Source of the DNA: Buchnera aphidicola (Kurisakia onigurumii)
Lineage (GTDB): Bacteria; Pseudomonadota; Gammaproteobacteria; Enterobacterales; Enterobacteriaceae
Assembly: GCF_039394605.1 (NCBI RefSeq)
Contig: NZ_CP135033.1
Location: 1-64,000, forward strand
DNA: 64,000 nt
Direction: 5' to 3'
Shown here piece after piece: positions 56,590 to 64,000 of the stretch. Both the position numbers and the translations under genes were made by a program. Numbering within the stretch: position 1 is the stretch's first letter; each line of letters starts with the position of its first letter. The notes beneath the pieces were generated by a model. The model worked only from the letters and a program-made list of their open reading frames with translations, searched no databases and was not told the origin of the DNA.

Positions 56590-57093
56590 TTACATAGTAG
56601 CTAACATAATAGGAGTTTTACCAGCAACTACTAAACCGGACATTTTTTTTAATATTTTTATTTTTTCCATATTGGAAATAACAACAGGTGTAATGATAGA
56701 TTTAGCATTTTTTATCAAAAAATCTAAATCAACAGTAATAATTACATCTCCCTTTTTTACTTTTCCTGTATGTTGAATAATTTTTTTAAATCCTTTTCCT
56801 TTTAAATTTACAGTATCAATGCCAAAATGAACAAAAATTTCAATACCATGAATTGATTTCATGGAAAAAGCATGCAATGTATCAAATATTTTAGAAATAT
56901 TTCCATCTATAGGAGCTACAATTTTATTATCAGAAGGTTTAATTGATATTCCATCCCCTACTATTTTTTCTGAAAAAACTGAATCTGGTACTTTTTCAAT
57001 ATTAATAAGTTCTCCAGAAATAGGGGATACAATTTCTATTTCTTGAAAATATTTTTCTTTTTTTGATTTAAAAAAATTAGAAAATAAACTCAT
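56590..57093 (-). CDS. crr: PTS system glucose-specific EIIA component
   Basis: Soluble phosphocarrier between HPr and EIICB for glucose-type sugars, and in E. coli a global regulator. 167 residues (169 in E. coli). The active-site pair is His74 (LHAFS) and phospho-acceptor His89 ([13 protein letters not shown]), both two residues before the E. coli positions. [11 protein letters not shown] is intact. Third gene of ptsH-ptsI-crr. Its membrane partner (ptsG or similar) is not in this window. Confidence 0.97.
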   Translation of the reverse strand: MSLFSNFFKSKKEKYFQEIEIVSPISGELINIEKVPDSVFSEKIVGDGISIKPSDNKIVAPIDGNISKIFDTLHAFSMKSIHGIEIFVHFGIDTVNLKGKGFKKIIQHTGKVKKGDVIITVDLDFLIKNAKSIITPVVISNMEKIKILKKMSGLVVAGKTPIMLATM

Positions 57094-57171
57094 ATTTTAA
57101 TCCTGAATATCAATTTCAAATTAATAAAAAATTAAATTAATTTAATTTTTTAATATATTATAATAAAATTT

Positions 57172-58881
57172 TTAAATATCGTTTTTGAGAACATGAATTA
57201 ATTCTTGTACAGTAGATTGAGATAATGCTCTTTTTGCTAATTTTTGAGCTTGTGTAAAATTACTATTTATTATTATATCTTTTATAATTGGAATACAAGA
57301 AGAACTCATACTAAATTCATCTATTCCCATACCTAATAGTAATAAAGTAGCTTTTTCATCAGAAGCTAACTCTCCGCAAATTCCAGTCCATTTACCTTCC
57401 ATGTGTGATGCATCTATTACTTTTTTCATCAATCGTAATACAGAAGGACTCATTGGATTATATAAGTTCGAAATCAAATCATTACCTCTATCAACAGCTA
57501 ATGTGTACTGGGTTAAATCATTACTACCAATACTAAAAAAATCTACTTCTTTAGACAAATGATCAGAAATCATTGCAGCAGCTGGAGTTTCTATCATTAT
57601 ACCAATTTTAATAAATTCATCAAACTTTTGATTTTCATCTTTTAAATTATTTTTTATTTTTATTATTTCATTTTTTAATTTTCTTACTTCTTCTACTGAT
57701 ATAATCATAGGAAACATTATACGCAATTTTCCAAAATATGAAGCTCTTAAAATTGCTCGAATTTGTGTGTTTAATATTTCTTTTTTTAACATTGATACAC
57801 GAATTGCCCTACATCCTAAAAAAGGATTTTCTTCTTTTGGTAAATCTATATAGGATAAATTTTTATCTCCTCCTACATCCATTGTACGAATAATTACAGG
57901 TTTATTTTGCATTTCAATAGCTACTTTTTTATAAGCTTCAAATTGTTCATCTTCAGAAGGAAAATTATTTCTTTCCATAAACAAAAATTCTGTTCGATAC
58001 AAACCTATGCATTTTGCTCCATATTTTTTAGCATTTTGAACATCATTAGGACTACCAATATTTGATCCAAGTTCTATTTTATGTCCGTCTAAAGTAACTG
58101 CGGAAATATTTTTAATTTTTTTTAATTTCTGTTTATTTTGTAAAAAATTTTTTTTTATTATCTTTTTTTCTTTAATAATATTTATAGAAGGATTAATAAA
58201 AATTTCATTGTTAATACTATCTAAAATGATAAAATCATTATTTTTAATATTTTTAGTTATTTTTGATACTCCCACAATTGCTGGTAATTCAAGTGAACGA
58301 GCAATAATAGAAGTATGTGATGTTTTACCACCTTGTTCAGTAATAAATCCTAATATTTTTTTTAAATTCATTTGAGCTGTTTCAGAAGGAGTTAAATCTT
58401 TTGCAATTAAAATAACTGGTTCTTGTATATTATTTAAATCAACAATATTAATATTTAAAATATTTTTTATTAATCTATTTCCTATATCTTGTATATCTAT
58501 TATTCTATTTTTTAAATATTCATTTTCTATTTTACTAATCGATTTAATCTGATTTTCTATAAAAATAGAAACTGATTTATCAGATGAATATAAATTATTT
58601 TTAATCAAAGAAATAATCTCTTCTTCAAAATCTTCATCTTCAAGCAACATAATATGTCCTTCAAATATTTCTTTTTGTTCTTTTTTTAAATTATAAGAAG
58701 AGTTTTCTTTAATTACTTTGATTTGCTGAATAGATTTTTTTCTAGATTGTATGAATTTTTTTATTTCTTGAATAACATCTTTTTTTGATATTAATTTATC
58801 ATTAATAGATATTTTTTTTTCATTTAATAATAATGTTTTTCCAAATACAACTCCTGGAGATACTGAAATACCTGAAATCAT
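57172..58881 (-). CDS. ptsI: Phosphoenolpyruvate-protein phosphotransferase (PTS enzyme I)
   Basis: Takes phosphate from PEP and passes it to HPr. 569 residues (575 in E. coli). Phospho-histidine His189 lies in GGKTSHTSIIARSLELPAIVG at the E. coli position; the PEP-binding barrel has IGLYRTEFLFM, RTMDVGGDK, GCRAIR and SIGSNDLTQYTLAVDR. The HPr-binding helical insert is lysine-rich. Between ptsH and crr with short gaps, as in E. coli. Confidence 0.98.
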   Translation of the reverse strand: MISGISVSPGVVFGKTLLLNEKKISINDKLISKKDVIQEIKKFIQSRKKSIQQIKVIKENSSYNLKKEQKEIFEGHIMLLEDEDFEEEIISLIKNNLYSSDKSVSIFIENQIKSISKIENEYLKNRIIDIQDIGNRLIKNILNINIVDLNNIQEPVILIAKDLTPSETAQMNLKKILGFITEQGGKTSHTSIIARSLELPAIVGVSKITKNIKNNDFIILDSINNEIFINPSINIIKEKKIIKKNFLQNKQKLKKIKNISAVTLDGHKIELGSNIGSPNDVQNAKKYGAKCIGLYRTEFLFMERNNFPSEDEQFEAYKKVAIEMQNKPVIIRTMDVGGDKNLSYIDLPKEENPFLGCRAIRVSMLKKEILNTQIRAILRASYFGKLRIMFPMIISVEEVRKLKNEIIKIKNNLKDENQKFDEFIKIGIMIETPAAAMISDHLSKEVDFFSIGSNDLTQYTLAVDRGNDLISNLYNPMSPSVLRLMKKVIDASHMEGKWTGICGELASDEKATLLLLGMGIDEFSMSSSCIPIIKDIIINSNFTQAQKLAKRALSQSTVQELIHVLKNDI

Positions 58882-59027
58882 AACAGTTCCTTTTTAATTA
58901 TTTTTAAAATTTTTTATAAATTGATAATTAAACATGAAGGGAATTAATCACTTTTTAAAAATACTTTACTTTTACATGAAAATTTTTTTATATTAAAATA
59001 ATTTATATATAAAATTCTATTAATAGA

Positions 59028-59285
59028 TTAAAAAATATTTTTAATTATTTTAGAAATACTTTCCATAGCTTTTTTTTCATCATTTCCATGAATAGATAAA
59101 ATAACTGTAGTACCTTTTGTTAAACCTAAAGTTTGTAATTTAAATAAACTTTTTGCATTTACTGTATTTTTTTCTAACGTTATAGTAATATCTGATTTAA
59201 ACTTTTTAGCTTCTTTAACAAAAACTGCTGCTGGTCGAATATGTAAACCATTTTCTGCTGTAATAACAATTTTTTTAGAAATCAT
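59028..59285 (-). CDS. ptsH: Phosphocarrier protein HPr
   Basis: Small PTS phosphocarrier. 85 residues, the same as E. coli. Active-site His15 in NGLHIRPAA and the Ser46 position in AKSLFKLQTLGLTKGT are present; Ser46 is the regulatory site of Gram-positive bacteria and is simply conserved here. First gene of ptsHI-crr, 65 bp downstream of cysK, the arrangement also found in E. coli. Confidence 0.98.
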   Translation of the reverse strand: MISKKIVITAENGLHIRPAAVFVKEAKKFKSDITITLEKNTVNAKSLFKLQTLGLTKGTTVILSIHGNDEKKAMESISKIIKNIF

Positions 59286-59350
59286 CGATGTAATATTGTC
59301 CTTATTGATATTAATATAAAAGTATTGATATACTTATATTTTAAAATTAA

Positions 59351-60310
59351 TTATGATATTTTATTGTTTTCAAGAAATAATGCAGTACTTAAATAACGCT
59401 CCCCAGAAGAAGGTAAGATAACAACAATTTTCTTATTATAAAATTTTTTATTTTTTTGAATTTTTAATGCTGCTGCTACTGCTGCTCCCGATGATATTCC
59501 AGATAAAATTCCTTCCTGTAACATTATTCTTTTTGCCATATCAATAGCTTCTTGATCAGAAATTTTTACTATTTGATCAACTAAATTTAAATCTAAATTT
59601 TTAGGTATAAATCCAGCTCCAATTCCTTGAATTTGATGTCTTCCTGATTTGATTTTTTTCCCAGATAAAAATTGACTGATTACTGGAGAAGATTTTGGTT
59701 CAACTCCTACACTAATAAAAGAATTAATTTTTTTATCTTTTTTAAAATACTGACTGATTCCTGTAATTGTACCACCTGTACCAATTCCTGCTACTAATAC
59801 ATCTATTTCTCCATTAGTGTCTTTCCATATTTCAGGTCCGGTAGTTTTTCTGTGTATTTCTGGATTTGCAGGATTATCAAATTGTTGTAACATAAGATAT
59901 TTATTTGGATTAGAAGCAACGATTGAATGAGCAAGATTTATTGCTCCAGTCATACCTTCACTTCCTGCTGTTAACTTTAATTCAACCCCTAAAGCAAGTA
60001 ATAATTTTTTTCGTTCTATAGACATTGAATCTGGCATAGTAATAATTATCTTATAATTTCTAGATGCTGCAACATGAGCTAATGAAATTCCTGTATTACC
60101 ACTTGTTGCTTCAATTAAAGTTGTTTTTTTTGTTAATAATCCTAATTTTTCTGCATTCCAGATCATATTTGCCCCAATACGACATTTTACGCTAAAACCA
60201 GGATTACGAGATTCAATTTTTACAAAAATATTTCCATTACCTATTCTATTTAATTTAACTAAAGGAGTATTTCCTATAGTCATAGAGTTATCTTTGTAGC
60301 ATGTATGCAT
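59351..60310 (-). CDS. cysK: Cysteine synthase A (O-acetylserine sulfhydrylase)
   Basis: PLP enzyme that makes cysteine from O-acetylserine and sulfide. 319 residues (323 in E. coli). PLP lysine Lys42 in [13 protein letters not shown], the substrate loop TSGNTGISL, the phosphate-binding [17 protein letters not shown] and the C-terminal [17 protein letters not shown] are intact. In E. coli the CysE tail inserts into this active site; CysE here lacks that tail, so the cysteine-synthase complex probably cannot form by that route. Upstream of ptsH on the same strand. Confidence 0.98.
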   Translation of the reverse strand: MHTCYKDNSMTIGNTPLVKLNRIGNGNIFVKIESRNPGFSVKCRIGANMIWNAEKLGLLTKKTTLIEATSGNTGISLAHVAASRNYKIIITMPDSMSIERKKLLLALGVELKLTAGSEGMTGAINLAHSIVASNPNKYLMLQQFDNPANPEIHRKTTGPEIWKDTNGEIDVLVAGIGTGGTITGISQYFKKDKKINSFISVGVEPKSSPVISQFLSGKKIKSGRHQIQGIGAGFIPKNLDLNLVDQIVKISDQEAIDMAKRIMLQEGILSGISSGAAVAAALKIQKNKKFYNKKIVVILPSSGERYLSTALFLENNKIS

Positions 60311-60528
60311 AAAATCCCTATTTAGTTAGTAGATACTATGTTAAAAATAATATAAGAAGTAATTTATTTTATTTATAACATATTTTTATTAAAAAAAATA
60401 ACTTACTATAAGTATAGTATTATAAATAGTATACATTTTTTGAATTAGAAAAATGTATCTTAATTATTAAAATATTTTTATATTTATATTAATTTTAATA
60501 ATAATATATATATATATTTTATTTCACG

Positions 60529-60561
60529 AAAAACAAAAAATTTTAAAAATTTTTTGTTTTT
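60529..60561 (+). promoter_or_regulatory. Hairpin with T-run in the ligA leader
   Basis: AAAAACAAAAAATTTT pairs with its complement to make a near-loopless stem of about 16 bp (one G-C pair), followed by a continuing run of T to 60565, 32 bp before ligA. It has the form of a weak intrinsic terminator but no plus-strand gene lies upstream. In E. coli zipA precedes ligA; it is absent here. Confidence 0.4.
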
Positions 60562-60597
60562 TTTTAAATCCAATTAATTAAATTAAATTATAAAAAT

Positions 60598-62628
60598 ATG
60601 CAATGTAATAATAAAAAATTAAAAAAATTAAAAAAAAAAATTAGCTATCATGCCTATAGATATTATACATTAGATAATCCTATTATTTCAGACATAGAAT
60701 ATGATTTATTAATTCAAAAATTACAAAAATTAGAAAAAAAAAGTAAAAATTTTCAAAAAAATGACTCGATAACAAAAAAAATTGGTCTTAAAATGTTAAA
60801 CTTTTTTAAAATAAAAAAACATTTTACACCTATGTTATCTTTACAAAATATCTATAACGTTGAAGAAATAGAAGTTTTTAAAAAAAAAATTCAAAAAAAA
60901 ATAAAAAAAAAAGTTTTTTCTTTATCGTGCGAATTAAAAATAGATGGTTTAGCAATTAGTCTTTTATATAAAAAAGGAATTTTAATTAGATCTTTAACTA
61001 GAGGAAATGGAATAAAAGGAGAGGATGTTACATTAAATTCCTTTAATATTAAAAATATACCTAAATTTTTAAATTCAAAATATCAAATTCCAGAAATTAT
61101 TGAGATAAGAGGAGAAATATATATGCTTTCCTCAGATTTCAAAAAATTAAATCAAAAAAAAAATATATTATGTAATACTATTTTTTCGAATAGTAGAAAT
61201 GCAGCTGCTGGATCTCTCCGTCAAAATGATCCTAAAATAACAAAAGAAAGAAAATTAATGTTTTTTTGCCATGGATATGGAATATGTAAAATGAAAAATA
61301 TACCTAATAATCACTATGATATGATTAAAAAAATAAAATCTTGGGGAATACCTGTAAATAAAAATATTTTTTTAACTAATAAAATTAATGAAATACAAAA
61401 ATATTATTTCTATTTTCAAAAAAAAAGAGATCTACTAAATTTTGAAATTGACGGTATCGTAGTTAAAATTAATGATTTAAATGATCAAAAAAAAATAGGG
61501 AATACAAATAAATATCCAAAATGGGCTATAGCAATCAAATTTTCTCCCTATGAAAAACAAACCAAAATATTAAATGTAGATTTTCAAGTGGGTAGGACAG
61601 GAATAATTACACCAGTAGCTAGATTAAAACCAATAAAAATATCAGGAGTCATAATAAAAAATGCTTCGTTACATAACCGATATGAGATAAAAAGATTAAA
61701 AATATTAATTGGTTCTACAGTTCTAATACGCAGAGCTGGAGATGTTATTCCATATGTAGTGAAAGTTGTTAATACTACTGATAAAAATTTTTTGAAAATG
61801 AAAAAAATTATATTTCCTCAAAATTGTCCATCTTGTAATACTAAAATTATTGAAGAAAATAATATGAAGATTTCCAGATGTAATAATTATTTTAATTGTA
61901 TTGAACAACTTAAAAAAAAATTAGAACACTTTGTATCTAGAAATGCTTTTAATATAATAGGATTAGGTCCGCATATTATTCATAAATTATTTTCAAATAA
62001 AATTGTATTAATACCTTCTGATTTTTTCAAATTAACGGTACAAAATTTAAAAAATATAGAAGGAATTAAAGAAAAAAAAGCTAATAATATAATCCAATCT
62101 TTAAATATTGCAAAAAAAATATCTTTAGAAAAATTTATATATTCATTAGGAATTCACGGTGTTGGAATTTCAGTTTCCAAATATTTATCAAAAAATTATA
62201 TAAACGTACAAAATTTTATCAATGCTAATTTAAAAGATTTATTAAAAATTAATAAAATAGGTAAAAATATAGCAAATAATATAATTTCATTTTTAAAAAA
62301 TAAAGATTCTATGTTAATAATTTTAAAATTAATAAAACATGTTAAATTTGAAAAGAAAAATTTGTTTATATTAAAAAATAAAAAAAATTTTTTTTTAAAC
62401 AAAAAAATTGTTATTACAGGAAAGTTAATAAAATTTACTAGAAATGAAATTAATGAAATATTAAAAAAAAATGGATTTATTATACAAAATATAGTTTCCA
62501 AAAATACTGATTTTTTATTGTGCGGAAAATATACGCATAAAAGTAAAAAATTAATAAAATCTAAAAAACTAAAAGTTAAAATTTTAAATGAAAACGAATT
62601 TTTGATTCTAATAAAAAATATTATTTAA
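60598..62628 (+). CDS. ligA: NAD-dependent DNA ligase LigA
   Basis: Seals nicks in replication and repair. 676 residues (671 in E. coli). The adenylated lysine is Lys114 in CELKIDGLAIS; SNSRNAAAGSLRQ, EIDGIVVKIND, KWAIAIKF, the OB fold VGRTGIITPVA, a Cys4 zinc finger beginning CPSC, the HhH repeats and a C-terminal BRCT domain (VITGKLIKFTRNEI) are all present. Strongly lysine-enriched in linkers. Start is an ATG without a clear Shine-Dalgarno, after a T-rich leader hairpin. Convergent with tRNA-Lys, 10 bp away. Confidence 0.98.
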   Translation: MQCNNKKLKKLKKKISYHAYRYYTLDNPIISDIEYDLLIQKLQKLEKKSKNFQKNDSITKKIGLKMLNFFKIKKHFTPMLSLQNIYNVEEIEVFKKKIQKKIKKKVFSLSCELKIDGLAISLLYKKGILIRSLTRGNGIKGEDVTLNSFNIKNIPKFLNSKYQIPEIIEIRGEIYMLSSDFKKLNQKKNILCNTIFSNSRNAAAGSLRQNDPKITKERKLMFFCHGYGICKMKNIPNNHYDMIKKIKSWGIPVNKNIFLTNKINEIQKYYFYFQKKRDLLNFEIDGIVVKINDLNDQKKIGNTNKYPKWAIAIKFSPYEKQTKILNVDFQVGRTGIITPVARLKPIKISGVIIKNASLHNRYEIKRLKILIGSTVLIRRAGDVIPYVVKVVNTTDKNFLKMKKIIFPQNCPSCNTKIIEENNMKISRCNNYFNCIEQLKKKLEHFVSRNAFNIIGLGPHIIHKLFSNKIVLIPSDFFKLTVQNLKNIEGIKEKKANNIIQSLNIAKKISLEKFIYSLGIHGVGISVSKYLSKNYINVQNFINANLKDLLKINKIGKNIANNIISFLKNKDSMLIILKLIKHVKFEKKNLFILKNKKNFFLNKKIVITGKLIKFTRNEINEILKKNGFIIQNIVSKNTDFLLCGKYTHKSKKLIKSKKLKVKILNENEFLILIKNII

Positions 62629-62638
62629 TGATGTATTG

Positions 62639-62711
62639 TGGGTCGTGCGGGATTCGAACCTGCGACCAATTGATTAAAAGTCAACTGCTCTACCGACTGA
62701 GCTAACGACCC
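62639..62711 (-). tRNA. lys tRNA: tRNA-Lys (TTT)
   Basis: Minus strand: acceptor GGGTCGT/ACGACCC, anticodon loop CTTTTAA with TTT, 73 nt, nearly identical to E. coli tRNA-Lys. The discriminator A is followed by CAA, so only part of CCA could be matched and it is not encoded. Confidence 0.97.
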
Positions 62712-62738
62712 ATTGTAATTTTTATATATAATTATATT

Positions 62739-62811
62739 TGGGTGATGACGGAATCGAACCGCCGACCTCCTCCGTGTAAAAGAGGAGCTCTACCGACTGA
62801 GCTAATCACCC
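62739..62811 (-). tRNA. val tRNA: tRNA-Val (TAC)
   Basis: Minus strand: acceptor GGGTGAT/ATCACCC, anticodon loop TTTACAC with TAC, T-arm GGTTCGATTCC, 73 nt. Base 38 is C where A is usual, and the anticodon stem ends in a T-G pair. CCA is not encoded (AAA follows). Paired with tRNA-Lys, divergent from gltX. Confidence 0.96.
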
Positions 62812-62930
62812 ATAATAATATAATATATGGATTATATAATTCGAGTCAATCTTTTTTTTATAAAATGCATAATATTTTTTATAAATATAATATTTTTATA
62901 TTAGAAAATAAAATAATAAGGTTCACGACT

Positions 62931-64000
62931 ATGATAATAAAAACAAGATTTGCTCCTAGCCCTACTGGATTTTTACATATTGGAAATATTCGTACAGCTT
63001 TATATTCTTGGTTATTTGCCAAAAAATTTCAAGGTTCATTTATTTTACGTATCGAAGACACTGATTCTAACCGTTCTTGTTCAAAATATAGTACACATAT
63101 TATAGATACGTTAAATTGGTTAGGTTTAAAATGGGATGAAGGTCCTTATTTTCAAAGTAAAAAAATAGAACGATACAAAGATATAATTAATTTTTTACTA
63201 GAAAAAAATCATGCTTATAGATGTTATTGTTCAAAAAATAGAATAATAAAATTAAGAGAACAACAATTATTAAAAAAAGAAAAACCGAGATACGACGGAT
63301 TTTGTAAAAATTTAAAAATACAAAAAAATTCTACACATGTGATTCGTTTTAAAAATCCACAAAATGGAACAGTTATATTTCAGGATAAAGTAAGAGGAGA
63401 AATAATTTTTAATAATTCAGAATTAGATGATGTAGTAATTCAAAGAAGTAATGGTTTACCTACTTATAATTTATGTGTAATAGTAGATGATTATGACACA
63501 AAAATCACACATGTAATTAGAGGTGAAGATCATATTAATAATACTCCAAGACAAATTAATATATTAAATGCATTAAAATTTACTGTACCTCAATATGCTC
63601 ATTTATCAATGATTACCAATGAACAAAAAACAAATTTATCTAAAAGAGATTGTTTAACTAATATATTAAAATATCAAAAAGATGGGTTTTTTCCAGAATC
63701 AATTTTGAATTATTTAATAAGATTAGGATGGTCATATAAAAATCAAGAAATTTTTAGTAGAGAAGAGATGATTGAATTATTTTCTTTACATTCTGTAAAA
63801 AAATCTTCTAGTAGTTTTAATTTAAAAAAATTATTATGGATTAATCATTATTATTTAAATAAAATTTCTATAAATAATTTAGTGGTATTGTTTAATGAAT
63901 ATTGTATTAAAAATAAAATTATTCTTTATAAAAATATTGATTTAAAAGAAATAATTATTTTATTTAAAAAAAGATGTTCTAATATTAAAGAATTAGTAAA
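62931..64000 (+). CDS. gltX: Glutamyl-tRNA synthetase (3' end beyond the window)
   Basis: Charges tRNA-Glu with glutamate. 356 codons are open to the window edge; E. coli GltX has 471. MIIKTRFAPSPTGFLHIGN carries the class I HIGH-type motif; IRGEDHINNTPRQI and LNYLIRLGWSY match E. coli. Two departures are seen. The KMSKS motif, KKLSKR in E. coli, reads TNLSKR. Of the zinc ligands Cys98, Cys100, Cys125 and His127, the three cysteines are kept at the same numbers but 127 is Asn. AAGG precedes the ATG. Adjacent to tRNA-Val and tRNA-Lys, as in E. coli, where valU and lysV follow near gltX. Confidence 0.96.
   Translation, partial: MIIKTRFAPSPTGFLHIGNIRTALYSWLFAKKFQGSFILRIEDTDSNRSCSKYSTHIIDTLNWLGLKWDEGPYFQSKKIERYKDIINFLLEKNHAYRCYCSKNRIIKLREQQLLKKEKPRYDGFCKNLKIQKNSTHVIRFKNPQNGTVIFQDKVRGEIIFNNSELDDVVIQRSNGLPTYNLCVIVDDYDTKITHVIRGEDHINNTPRQINILNALKFTVPQYAHLSMITNEQKTNLSKRDCLTNILKYQKDGFFPESILNYLIRLGWSYKNQEIFSREEMIELFSLHSVKKSSSSFNLKKLLWINHYYLNKISINNLVVLFNEYCIKNKIILYKNIDLKEIIILFKKRCSNIKELV

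Overview
This window is a stretch of the chromosome of an obligate insect endosymbiont, almost certainly Buchnera aphidicola of an aphid. The evidence is extreme A+T richness (about four fifths by eye), near-universal conservation of Escherichia-type proteins with Lys/Asn/Ile drift, E. coli-like gene clusters cut down to their essential members, no transposons, phages or CRISPR, and one well-resolved decayed gene. Base 1 is the start codon of mnmG (gidA), the customary zero point of Buchnera chromosomes. The species or host lineage cannot be fixed from this window alone.

Layout. 1-8841: mnmG, then the full ATP synthase operon atpBEFHAGDC (no rsmG, no atpI). 8928-13947 (minus): dnaA-dnaN-gyrB without recF. 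14341-18030: rpmH-rnpA-yidC-mnmE (no yidD), then tRNA-Phe. 18271-21173: a sigma-32 promoter, groES-groEL, efp. 21255-23168 (minus): dnaT-dnaC and rsmD. 23331-26275: ftsY, rpoH, yigL. 26376-27220 (minus): a metR pseudogene back to back with intact metE (27343-29634). 29730-43398 (minus): purH, then secE-nusG-rplK-rplA-rplJ-rplL-rpoB-rpoC, preceded by four tRNA genes (Thr, Tyr, Gly, Thr; tufB is gone). 44742-49301: metF, argG, argH, cysE. 49495-53527 (minus): the rpsU-dnaG-rpoD macromolecular-synthesis operon. 53690-56418: tsaD and cca. 56590-60310 (minus): cysK and ptsH-ptsI-crr. 60598-64000: ligA, tRNA-Lys and tRNA-Val (minus), and gltX running off the end.

How it works together. The window joins core information processing (replication initiation, RNA polymerase, sigma-70 and sigma-32, primase, ligase, ribosomal proteins, tRNA modification) with energy conservation (F1Fo ATPase), sugar uptake (PTS) and amino-acid provisioning (metE/metF for methionine, cysE/cysK for cysteine, argG/argH for the last steps to arginine, purH for IMP and AICAR recycling). 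The theme is loss of control with retention of catalysis. The MetR activator has decayed while metE remains. CysE lacks the C-terminal tail that in E. coli carries feedback inhibition and CysK docking. Cca keeps its nucleotidyltransferase half but has lost the catalytic HD pair, and none of the seven tRNA genes encodes CCA. The arginine cluster is reduced to argGH.

Regulation that does survive is mostly structural: hairpins between four convergent gene pairs, an attenuator-like hairpin between rplL and rpoB, a T1-like hairpin between rpsU and dnaG, and a good heat-shock promoter before groES. I found no undescribed multi-gene system. The most unusual items are the metR fossil, the two enzymes with lost regulatory or accessory parts, a 32-bp perfect palindrome upstream of cca, and two 14-A runs inside atpG.
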